This document shows positions 1 through 5,965 of a stretch of DNA of 6,095 nt, in pieces (within the stretch, counting starts at the first letter, position 1; every line of letters starts with the position of its first letter). The DNA comes from Nitrospirales bacterium (GTDB lineage: Bacteria > Nitrospirota > Nitrospiria > Nitrospirales > UBA2166), in NCBI GenBank assembly GCA_029261375.1, contig JAJDBL010000213.1:1-6095 (forward strand), given 5' to 3'. The translations under genes and the position numbers were made by a program. The notes under the pieces are model-generated. The model was given only the letters and a program-made list of their open reading frames with translations, did no database searches and had not been told where the DNA came from.

Positions 1-1
1 A

Positions 2-64
2 CTGAAAGTCCGACCGATGACTCCAGATGAGGTGAAGAATCTACGAGCGAAGCCATCGCAATAA
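2..64 (+). CDS. 3' end of an unidentified CDS (partial, cut by window start)
   Basis: The second forward frame is open from the window edge to a TAA at 62-64 and gives 20 residues ending in RAKPSQ, with the other two forward frames closed early. The peptide is hydrophilic and basic, as expected of a soluble protein's C-terminus. I do not recognise it. It sits 66 bp upstream of the cupin start and on the same strand, so it could belong to the same transcription unit. An open stretch this short could also be chance; only the sequence to the left of the window would settle it. Confidence 0.35.
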   Translation: MKVRPMTPDEVKNLRAKPSQ

Positions 65-113
65 CGACATAGCTAGACACACGTCGTCACACCGTAGCGT
101 GTTCCTCATCAAC

Positions 114-122
114 GACGAGGGG
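114..122 (+). promoter_or_regulatory. Ribosome binding site of the cupin gene
   Basis: A purine-rich GACGAGGGG segment ends 8 bases before the ATG at 131, which is good Shine-Dalgarno spacing. It favours the 131 start over the two out-of-frame ATGs at 123 and 127 in the run between the site and the start. Confidence 0.55.
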
Positions 123-130
123 ATGAATGA

Positions 131-493
131 ATGCCGACACATATCACTGCACCAACAATCATCACACCAGCCGGAAACAAACCCAAGATCATTGAAGAAT
201 ATATTGGCCGGGTAAACTCAGGCACCAAAACCGTAAGTGTCGCCCGTATGCAAAGCCCCACCGGCTGGGCGGAACCCGCGCAGACGCCCGATTTTGATGA
301 ATACACGGTTGTCCTCGCGGGCACACTCACAGTGAAGACGAAGGATGGCGAGTTTCATGTGAAGTCTGGGGAGGCGATCATCACCCATCGTGGAGAACGG
401 GTTCAGTACAGTACACCCGATCCAGAAGGAGCAGAGTATATCGCCGTATGCCTTCCCGCGTTTTCGCCAGACACGGTCCATCGAGACGAGTAG
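131..493 (+). CDS. Small single-domain cupin protein
   Basis: This 120-residue protein has the size and pattern of a stand-alone cupin (double-stranded beta-helix). After an N-terminal strand region (residues 1-50), the first cupin-like motif spans about residues 54-64 (DFDEYTVVLAG), followed by the alternating strand LTVKT, and the second motif spans about 80-93 (GEAIITHRGERVQY). The classical HxH pair of motif 1 is not present; acidic residues D54, D56 and E57 occupy that area, and H86 is the only obvious histidine in motif 2. Metal binding may therefore be altered or absent. Such proteins often bind small molecules or act as isomerases or dioxygenases; nothing here identifies the substrate. 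There is no signal peptide, so it is probably cytoplasmic. The stop is 47 bp before the phosphoesterase gene, suggesting co-transcription. Confidence 0.85.
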   Translation: MPTHITAPTIITPAGNKPKIIEEYIGRVNSGTKTVSVARMQSPTGWAEPAQTPDFDEYTVVLAGTLTVKTKDGEFHVKSGEAIITHRGERVQYSTPDPEGAEYIAVCLPAFSPDTVHRDE

Positions 494-540
494 TCCGAGC
501 CATTGATGACGGGAATGGTTGATGCCATGACCTTCAACAC

Positions 541-2013
541 ATGCTGATACAGCCCCTGTTGACAGGGCCCCTCGTTGGGGCGACAACTGCGCACTCATTC
601 AGAGTCTGGGCCCGAGTAGGTCCAAAGGCCGCAGCGCTTGGGGTGCGCATTAGGAAGGCCGGAACCGATCGATGGACAGATGTTGACTGGGCGCCGGCCC
701 TCCCCCAGTACGACTACACCGCGATTATTCAGTTCGATACGCTCGAACCGAGAACGCGATATCAGTATCAAGCCGTAGGCTTTTCTGTAGCTCCCTTTTC
801 CAAACAGGTACTCCTGGAGTATGGATGGCCAGACACAACGTTTGACGTCACCACGTTCCCGCACGACACCAGGCGAATCTCGTTCCTGATGGGATCCTGC
901 CGACATCATGGAATGAAACACGTTGGCCCTCTTGACCCAAAACGCCCCCGCCCACATGCCTCGGACAAAGCGTTCGGATCGATCAAGGAGAAACTAGAGA
1001 CACAGGAACATACCCCTAACTTTCTTCTCCTTCTAGGGGATCAGGTCTATGCGGACATGCCATTCTTCGTTCTCACGCGCACGCCGGTAGCGGCTAAGCA
1101 ATTCGCACGCCACTACCACAACAGTTTCGCCCAGCCGCATTTTCGCGCAGTCACGTCACACATTCCGACATTCATGGCGTTCGACGACCACGAACTCGTC
1201 AATAACTGGGGCGGCCATCGCTATCCACGCAAACTGCCACAAGCAAATCTGGAAACCGGACTTCGGTTTTTCGAAGCCTACCAAGGAAACCACAGCCCAC
1301 GAACCACAGACATCTCTCGTCTCACGAGCATCCTCTCCCCTCCAAACCATGCACCGTACGACTATGAATTCTCGTGTGGCCCGTGTGATTTTTTCGTCAT
1401 GGACGTCCGCTCGGAGCGAAAGTACAAAAGCGACCAGCACGCCGACCCCAGAAACCGCATGATCGGCGAACAGCAGATGGAACGACTTGAGCAGTGGCTA
1501 CGAACAGGGAGCCGCGTCAAATGCGTCGTGTCGGCCGTCCCAATGTGGCCGGACCATCGAAAAGGATCGTGGCCTGCGGGAAACACCGCCAGAGATATTT
1601 GGACACATTGCCCTGGACAACGTGCCATGTTGCTCAAACGCTTCGTTCTAGCGCAACGAGAACATGCAAAGAAAGTCGTGATCCTCTCAGGAGACGTGCA
1701 CTGCTCGTTTGTCGCACGCTTAGAGGGCCGATATGAAGGCAAACCCTTTCTCATCGACAACTTCGTGACCTCTGCCTTTCACTGGCCAATCTTCGGCCTC
1801 ACCCATGACTCCTTCATCTGGGAAGATGGCTTGCGCATTGCCACAGAAGACGCAGTAGGATTTGATCATCTCTCGGTGGCCTGTATGACCGGCAAGGCTG
1901 TGACAGAGGACAACTACGGAGTCGTCCACGTCGAACGCGAGGGACGCGACATCAGATATGAGATTTTCAACGCAAGAGGCACACGCGTACGATCGTGGCC
2001 CCCCGAAGGATGA
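541..2013 (+). CDS. PhoD-family metallophosphoesterase (alkaline phosphatase D-like)
   Basis: The 490-residue protein shows the PhoD arrangement. An N-terminal beta-sandwich-like region (about 1-105, with TAHSFRVWARV and LEPRTRYQYQAVG) precedes a metal-dependent phosphatase core. Metal and active-site motifs visible in order are GSC (118-120), GDQVYAD (166-172), DDHE (215-218), DVRSE (288-292) and SGDVH (383-387). PhoD enzymes hydrolyse phosphomonoesters and phosphodiesters using Fe/Ca-type centres; the true substrate here is unknown. Classical PhoD is exported by the Tat pathway, but this protein has neither a twin-arginine motif nor a hydrophobic leader. The in-frame stop at 520-522 rules out a longer N-terminus unless there is a frameshift. 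The ATG at 541 is the first start codon after that stop, although no clear Shine-Dalgarno site precedes it. A cytoplasmic location is inferred. The next gene follows after 18 bp. Confidence 0.9.
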   Translation: MLIQPLLTGPLVGATTAHSFRVWARVGPKAAALGVRIRKAGTDRWTDVDWAPALPQYDYTAIIQFDTLEPRTRYQYQAVGFSVAPFSKQVLLEYGWPDTTFDVTTFPHDTRRISFLMGSCRHHGMKHVGPLDPKRPRPHASDKAFGSIKEKLETQEHTPNFLLLLGDQVYADMPFFVLTRTPVAAKQFARHYHNSFAQPHFRAVTSHIPTFMAFDDHELVNNWGGHRYPRKLPQANLETGLRFFEAYQGNHSPRTTDISRLTSILSPPNHAPYDYEFSCGPCDFFVMDVRSERKYKSDQHADPRNRMIGEQQMERLEQWLRTGSRVKCVVSAVPMWPDHRKGSWPAGNTARDIWTHCPGQRAMLLKRFVLAQREHAKKVVILSGDVHCSFVARLEGRYEGKPFLIDNFVTSAFHWPIFGLTHDSFIWEDGLRIATEDAVGFDHLSVACMTGKAVTEDNYGVVHVEREGRDIRYEIFNARGTRVRSWPPEG

Positions 2014-2020
2014 TCGAGAA

Positions 2021-2026
2021 AGGGAA
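2021..2026 (+). promoter_or_regulatory. Ribosome binding site of the SnoaL-like gene
   Basis: AGGGAA lies in the 18-bp gap after the phosphoesterase stop, with about 7 bases between its GGG and the ATG at 2032. It supports that start and translation from a shared message. Confidence 0.5.
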
Positions 2027-2031
2027 AATCA

Positions 2032-2406
2032 ATGGCGAATAACAATAAGGAACAATTTGAGGCAATCCAAAAAGCAAGCACGTCATGGAAAGACGCCTTC
2101 AACAGCGGGGACGCGGCAGGCTGTGCAGCTCAATATGAAACAGACGCCGTGATGCGTGCTAGACCATTCGGCACCTACAAGGGGACAACGGAGATTCAAG
2201 CGTTTTGGCAAAAGCTGATCGATGACGGGTTTTCTGATGTCGAATACATCGATCCGAAGATTGAGATTGTCGATGACACACAAGCTGTGTTGACGTCTGG
2301 CTGGAAAATGAACAAGGCAAGTGGGATGATCCATAAAGAACTCTGGGTTGTACAAGTAGATGGAAGTGCAAAGTTACGAGAAGATGATTTTGAAGCTACG
2401 GGCTAA
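2032..2406 (+). CDS. SnoaL/NTF2-like small protein (DUF4440-type)
   Basis: This 124-residue protein has the features of the NTF2-like/SnoaL superfamily, small cone-shaped alpha+beta folds used both by ketosteroid-isomerase-like enzymes and by ligand-binding proteins. Helical N-terminal residues 1-30 include the typical WKDAFNSGDAAG segment, then AQYETDAVM, the PFGTYKG turn and the helix IQAFWQKLIDDG. The strands VEYIDPKIEIV, AVLTSGWKM and KELWVVQVD, and the final LREDDFEATG, match the usual order. Length is normal for a single domain. No signal peptide or membrane segment is seen. It follows the phosphoesterase by 18 bp and is probably the last gene of that unit, because a 106-bp gap follows. 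The ligand or reaction cannot be inferred from sequence alone. Confidence 0.85.
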   Translation: MANNNKEQFEAIQKASTSWKDAFNSGDAAGCAAQYETDAVMRARPFGTYKGTTEIQAFWQKLIDDGFSDVEYIDPKIEIVDDTQAVLTSGWKMNKASGMIHKELWVVQVDGSAKLREDDFEATG

Positions 2407-2429
2407 CACGGCCATCCACATAAAAAGCA

Positions 2430-2458
2430 CGTTCGGTGAGTACTCTAGCAAACGAACG
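2430..2458 (+). other. Weak inverted repeat between the SnoaL-like and CCA genes
   Basis: CGTTCG at 2430-2435 is matched by its perfect reverse complement CGAACG at 2453-2458, separated by 17 bases. It lies 23 bp after the upstream stop. There is no T-tract after the second arm, so a Rho-independent terminator is not supported; it may be an operator, a weak RNA stem, or chance. Confidence 0.2.
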
Positions 2459-2512
2459 GCACGAAGTTGCATCACTCACGAAAACGATCCAAGATAGACA
2501 CACGGAAATCCA

Positions 2513-3934
2513 ATGGAAACACAGTCGGCGGTAATACTCCAGATTGATGACGCAGAACTGAGGACACCCTGCGACAAGGTCTGCGAGCTCGTGCGTCAAG
2601 CTGGAGGGCGAGCGCTTCTTGTCGGTGGCGCAGTTCGCGATAGTGCCCGTGGGCTTCCAGCTAAAGACCTCGATATCGAAGTGTATGGGATCGAGGCCGC
2701 GACGCTTCAAGACCTTCTGTCACGTCACTTTAGCGTCAACCTCGTTGGCGAGGCGTTTGGCGTCATCAAGATCCAGGGTGTTCCCATCGATGTGGCACTT
2801 CCGCGTCGTGAGTCAAAACAGGGACGTGGGCATCGCGGATTCACAATTGACTCCGATCCCAACATGGATCCTGTTAATGCGGCATCACGACGCGATTTTA
2901 CCGTCAACGCAATCGCGCTTGACCCTCTCACCGGCGAAGTCGTCGACCCGTACGATGGACTCAACGATCTTGCACAGGGTTTGCTCAGACATGTTTCGAC
3001 GCAGTTTGGAGAAGACCCACTTCGCGTGCTTCGTGGAATGCAGTTCGCTGCGCGATTAGATTTTGAAGTCTCGCCAGATACCGTAGAAATTTGCCGAACC
3101 CTAGAGCCTGAAGGACTGGCCGCCGAACGGATATTCGATGAATGGAAAAAACTCATCCTCGATGGCGTCCGCCCATCACGCGGGTTAACGTTTCTTCGAG
3201 ATTGTGGGTGGGTTCAGTATTTCCCAGAATTGCTCGCACTCATCGACTGTCCCCAAGAACCGGAATGGCATCCTGAAGGCGATGTCTGGATTCATACCCT
3301 CCACTGTATGGACGCGTTTGCAGCACGACGTCTGAACGACGAACGAGAAGATTTGATCGTGGGCTTGGCGGTGCTCTGTCACGACCTTGGAAAACCCGCA
3401 ACGACAAAAAAGGAAAACGGCAGGATTACCTCCAAAGATCATTCTGCGGTCGGAGAAGGACTCACACAGACCTTCCTTTCTCAGATGACGAATGAACAGG
3501 GGTTAATCGACGAAGTCATTCCTTTAGTGAGTACTCACCTTGCGCCCATGATGCTCTTCAAAGCAGGAGCAGGCGACGCGGCAGTACGGCGCCTGGCACG
3601 GAAGGTCGGACGTATCGACAGATTAGTGCGAGTAGCATATGCAGATATGCTCGGACGCCCACCGTTGGAAGTCAACGAGTTTGAGGCCGGTGATTGGCTC
3701 ACCGAACGCGCTCGAGCACTCGAGGTTGAATCTGCAGCACCAAAACCCATCGTCATGGGACGCCACTTGATTCAACTTGGACTCAAACCTGGAGCACAGT
3801 TCGGGCCAATCCTTGAAGCCTGCTTCAACGCGCAAATCGAGGGCGAGTTCGACACGCTCGAGGAAGGGATTGCGTATGCGAAAGAGCATTCCCGTCGTGC
3901 TCAACGCCCAGAGGAAGCGGCAACAACATCGTAA
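2513..3934 (+). CDS. cca: CCA-adding-type tRNA nucleotidyltransferase with HD domain
   Basis: This 473-residue protein belongs to class II nucleotidyltransferases, which add CCA (or A residues) to tRNA 3' ends from CTP and ATP in the cytoplasm. The N-terminal domain has GGAVRD (38-43), the catalytic DLD carboxylates (D52, D54) with a third acidic residue D93, RRDFTVNA (126-133) and EDPLRVLR (167-174), then ERIFDEWKKLI of the neck region. A C-terminal HD phosphohydrolase domain follows, with H261, the HD pair H290-D291 in CHDLGKP, and H342. HD domains are known from the E. coli CCA enzyme, which is shorter (412 aa); here there are about 30 extra residues before GGAVRD. The ATG at 2513 has a weak GGA Shine-Dalgarno at 2504-2506. 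A poly(A) polymerase or an A-adding-only enzyme cannot be excluded from sequence. Confidence 0.92.
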   Translation: METQSAVILQIDDAELRTPCDKVCELVRQAGGRALLVGGAVRDSARGLPAKDLDIEVYGIEAATLQDLLSRHFSVNLVGEAFGVIKIQGVPIDVALPRRESKQGRGHRGFTIDSDPNMDPVNAASRRDFTVNAIALDPLTGEVVDPYDGLNDLAQGLLRHVSTQFGEDPLRVLRGMQFAARLDFEVSPDTVEICRTLEPEGLAAERIFDEWKKLILDGVRPSRGLTFLRDCGWVQYFPELLALIDCPQEPEWHPEGDVWIHTLHCMDAFAARRLNDEREDLIVGLAVLCHDLGKPATTKKENGRITSKDHSAVGEGLTQTFLSQMTNEQGLIDEVIPLVSTHLAPMMLFKAGAGDAAVRRLARKVGRIDRLVRVAYADMLGRPPLEVNEFEAGDWLTERARALEVESAAPKPIVMGRHLIQLGLKPGAQFGPILEACFNAQIEGEFDTLEEGIAYAKEHSRRAQRPEEAATTS

Positions 3935-3939
3935 TCTGT

Positions 3940-3955
3940 TGACACATATATGTCA
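3940..3955. repeat. Dyad TGACA-N6-TGTCA upstream of the Shedu-like gene
   Basis: TGACA at 3940-3944 and TGTCA at 3951-3955 are perfect reverse complements around six A/T-rich bases; an overlapping perfect 10-bp palindrome, ACATATATGT, lies at 3944-3953. The left arm overlaps TTGACA (3939-3944), a consensus-like -35 hexamer, but no good -10 hexamer is found 16-18 bases downstream. The dyad begins 6 bp after the CCA stop. It may be an operator or a short RNA stem. Confidence 0.35.
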
Positions 3956-3972
3956 GTTAGCAACAAGTTGCT
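3956..3972. repeat. Direct repeat copy 1 (GTTAGCAACA) inside a tight inverted repeat
   Basis: GTTAGCAACA at 3956-3965 recurs exactly at 4055-4064. In this copy AGCAAC (3959-3964) is followed after two A bases by its reverse complement GTTGCT (3967-3972), giving a compact 14-bp dyad. The element directly abuts the TGACA/TGTCA dyad. The arrangement resembles a protein-binding site more than a terminator, as no T-run follows. Confidence 0.4.
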
Positions 3973-4054
3973 TGAGTCTGAATATCCGAGGATCAGTGAA
4001 TATGGTTGGTATCGGGGGGACAAGTGTGGACAAGCAGCTATTAAATCATAGTTC

Positions 4055-4064
4055 GTTAGCAACA
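4055..4064 (+). repeat. Direct repeat copy 2 (GTTAGCAACA), 25 bp before the Shedu-like start
   Basis: This is an exact 10-bp copy of 3956-3965 in the same orientation, 99 bp downstream. Flanking bases do not match on either side. Being placed upstream of the ATG at 4089, it could be a second operator half for the same regulator. Confidence 0.35.
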
Positions 4065-4088
4065 CTTACCACCGGCTAGTAATTCAAT

Positions 4089-5372
4089 ATGGATACTGAA
4101 AGTTTTGAGATAGCATTCCTAGGATTTGCGGAAAAAGCAGCTCATGTTCGCGATAGCAGTACTAATCTTTATAAATGGAACGTGCTTGGGCTCAAGCAGA
4201 ACATTGTATCCAACCTCTTCCCAATTTCGTTTAACTTTGGGTACCTTGGCTTTGCGTCAAGAGGTCCAGTTTCTGACATGAACTTCTCCCTAGTAGTTAA
4301 GAAAGAGGATGGAAAAGAGATTGGTTGCATGAATTTTGAAACAGCAGAAATGAACGAGGGCTCAGCAAGTGTAGGCACTCACTCCGAGTCACCGAGCATC
4401 TTTGTCCCTCTACAAGGTTGGGCAATAGGCTTTATACCGCTGCCAACGGATACTACCGTGATAATTCCTGAGCCCGGCCTCTATTTGATCCTAGTAAGAA
4501 GGAATGAAGTTGATAAGGTTATTGGTCAGCTTTCTTTCCTTTTGCTCGATCCGCAACCCCTCACCCCAGAAAAAATTGCCGCGATCCGTACTGATCCATC
4601 AGCGCTCAATAGAGTAACAGCTAATTTTAAGTGCACGAAGTGCCAATCAGAGATCAATGCATATGCCAGCCTCGAACGAGATCACGAAACGACTAGTGAG
4701 GATTGCATTTGGTACGAGGATTTACCGAATGAATTTCAATGCGAATGTAGGACTGCGTCGTTTGATCTCCGCATCATGAAACGCAACCTATTTGCCCCAC
4801 TTGGCCAACCCATGCCTCGTCCTGAAAAACAAATGGGCTTAGTTCCACTATACGAAAAAGGCAGCATTGACAGTATACTCATCGACTTTAGGACACTTCT
4901 GAAATCTAAACCAAGAGAGGAAGAGCTACAGAAGTTTATACAAGACAATCCGATCCTCTTACATCAATTTCCAGCTGAGAAACTCTTCTTCAAACCACCC
5001 ATACTGACGTCTTTTGAGGCAGACTTCGGGATCGTCACGCCCCAGAAGGAATTGATCCTCATCGAAATTGAAAAAGGCACTACCAGACTATTAACCAAGA
5101 GTGGTGGTCAGGCCGCACCTCTCCGTCACGCTTTTGACCAGGTTCACAGTTGGTTACACATCGTTGATGAGCACCGGCTTGCCGTGCTCGACTCACTCAA
5201 GATCGATCGCAGCACTGTTAGCACCATTCGTGGCGTTGTTATCGCGGGAAGAGATGCTGGCTATGATGCTGAGCATTTACGGCGTTTAAAGGGCATCGAT
5301 CACGGTCGCACCAAATTTCTTACCTACGACGACCTTGCATTTGGTTTAGAATCTCTTCTTTCCAAGATATAG
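4089..5372 (+). CDS. sduA: Shedu-type anti-phage protein (DUF4263, PD-(D/E)XK nuclease-like)
   Basis: A 427-residue protein in three parts. Residues 1-160 are beta-rich and have no signal peptide (PEPGLYLI at 127-134 fits a sandwich strand); this may be a sensing or binding domain. The segment LTPEKIAAIR (158-167) leads to a zinc-ribbon-like centre with C182-x2-C185 and C218-x-C220. Residues about 270-427 match the Shedu nuclease domain: EELQKFIQDNPILL (278-291), D312 in ADFG, then E326-I-E328-K329 and a helix with Q351 and W355 (FDQVHSW). Shedu is a known single-gene phage defence system whose nuclease domain is thought to cut nucleic acid; activity here is inferred. The ATG at 4089 follows tandem in-frame stops (TAG 4077, TAA 4080) and has no clear Shine-Dalgarno site. 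GC is visibly lower than in the CCA gene, which suggests horizontal acquisition. Partner genes are not needed and none are seen. Confidence 0.85.
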   Translation: MDTESFEIAFLGFAEKAAHVRDSSTNLYKWNVLGLKQNIVSNLFPISFNFGYLGFASRGPVSDMNFSLVVKKEDGKEIGCMNFETAEMNEGSASVGTHSESPSIFVPLQGWAIGFIPLPTDTTVIIPEPGLYLILVRRNEVDKVIGQLSFLLLDPQPLTPEKIAAIRTDPSALNRVTANFKCTKCQSEINAYASLERDHETTSEDCIWYEDLPNEFQCECRTASFDLRIMKRNLFAPLGQPMPRPEKQMGLVPLYEKGSIDSILIDFRTLLKSKPREEELQKFIQDNPILLHQFPAEKLFFKPPILTSFEADFGIVTPQKELILIEIEKGTTRLLTKSGGQAAPLRHAFDQVHSWLHIVDEHRLAVLDSLKIDRSTVSTIRGVVIAGRDAGYDAEHLRRLKGIDHGRTKFLTYDDLAFGLESLLSKI

Positions 5373-5469
5373 GCGCTCGGCATACCAAACCCCAAACTCT
5401 GCCTTCCCCATATGACTCCAACAGTGTCCACGCACGACAATGTTACCTTTGCGCGAAGGATAAGCCGAA
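5373..5469. other. Gap after the Shedu-like gene, no gene recognised
   Basis: About 100 bases separate the Shedu-like stop from the barrel-protein remnant. A small hairpin-capable sequence is at 5446-5459 (CCTT, six central bases, AAGG), without a T-tract. The minus strand is open here in one frame, but the peptide is not recognisable and that frame overlaps the 3' end of the Shedu-like gene, so I do not call a gene. No convincing terminator is seen for either converging gene. Confidence 0.4.
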
Positions 5470-5724
5470 TTACCCCCCCCACTCCGCACCAATAAGCACC
5501 CGATCATTCTCACCAAACTGGCCAGAGAGCCCATTCCGCGTGCCGTAGAAAACATCCACTCCTGTCCATAGCTTGATTCCGTCGCTGAGATCGTAGCTAA
5601 CCTTTGGCTGCAACATTCCGTCCCCGCGATTGATGTCCTGAATCCATAGGTTCTCCACCGTCAGCGTTTTATTAAAAAAACTTTTTCCGCGTGAGAAACG
5701 GTATATCGGTATCCATACGATCAC
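5470..5724 (-). pseudogene. Remnant 3' end of an outer-membrane beta-barrel protein gene
   Basis: On the minus strand an 84-residue frame ends at TAA (5470-5472). Its sequence alternates polar and hydrophobic residues like barrel strands: LTVENLWIQDINRG, QPKVSYDLSDGIKLWTGVDVF, then FYGTRNGLSGQFGENDR and VLIGAEWG. The pattern of a strand, a G-FGQF-ENDRV turn and a final strand resembles the C-terminus of DUF1302-type or similar large outer-membrane proteins, which run to several hundred residues. Only this C-terminal piece is present, and the frame opens at a GTG (5724) with no ribosome binding site or signal peptide. A neighbouring minus frame also reads as protein-like at about 5682-5790 (GTKNDLELIRDRMDTD), with a run of seven A and five T at 5674-5686 where the frames meet, suggesting a frameshift. 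The family assignment is tentative; that it is a fragment is better supported. Confidence 0.6.
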
Positions 5725-5965
5725 GGATAAGTTCTAGATCGTTCTTTGTCCCAACGCGTTCTTCGTAGTAAAAGCTCCTTCTTTGCTTTTCTTCTCTTTT
5801 AGTCGTCCTTCTCGTTCTCTATTTACCGACTCTGGAAAAGAGACGAAACAGCAGCACACGAGGAAAAGAGCGGCGATTCAAGTTTTTTGAAATAAATGAC
5901 GATGAAACCCTACGGAATGACATCGAACATGTAGTGTGAATTCTGATAGAGGGGGATAAGTCGAT
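5725..5965. other. Non-coding stretch with pyrimidine-biased tract before the transporter gene
   Basis: No intact gene is seen. The portion to about 5790 may hold more of the decayed barrel gene on the minus strand. From 5775 to 5820 the plus strand is nearly all pyrimidine, with only five purines in 46 bases. From about 5881 to 5948 lies the probable leader of the transporter gene; TTGAAA at 5887-5892 and TACGGA at 5911-5916 are spaced 18 bases apart, but the second is a poor -10, so I do not call a promoter. No -24/-12 sigma-54 site was recognised. Confidence 0.4.
5948..5955 (+). promoter_or_regulatory. Ribosome binding site of the partial transporter gene
   Basis: A strong purine-rich AGAGGGGG tract ends about 10 bases before the ATG at 5966, supporting that start codon. 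Confidence 0.55.

Noticed and set aside
79..102. ACACG/CGTGT inverted repeat before the cupin gene
   Set aside because: Arms are only 5 bp with a 14-base loop; this is easily chance.
218..598. Minus-strand open frames across the cupin gene
   Set aside because: They are antisense to a gene with a clear family pattern and ribosome site, and their peptides show no domain features.
3527..3538. 12-bp palindrome GTGAGTACTCAC, sharing 10 bp with 2436-2445
   Set aside because: It lies inside conserved coding sequence of the HD domain near H342, so codon constraint explains it; the match in the gap is most likely chance.
3939..4010. Sigma-70 promoter for the Shedu-like gene starting from TTGACA at 3939
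   Set aside because: No acceptable -10 hexamer is found at 16-18 bases; only GAATAT at 3998-4003 looks partly suitable and it is too far.
3777..4079. Plus-strand 100-codon frame overlapping the end of the CCA gene
   Set aside because: Its first half is a shifted reading of the CCA C-terminus, and the rest lies in the dyad-rich gap with a serine-rich unstructured peptide and no ribosome site.
5346..5555. Minus-strand 69-codon frame spanning the Shedu-like 3' end and the gap
   Set aside because: It overlaps both the Shedu-like gene and the barrel remnant in another frame, and the peptide is not recognisable.
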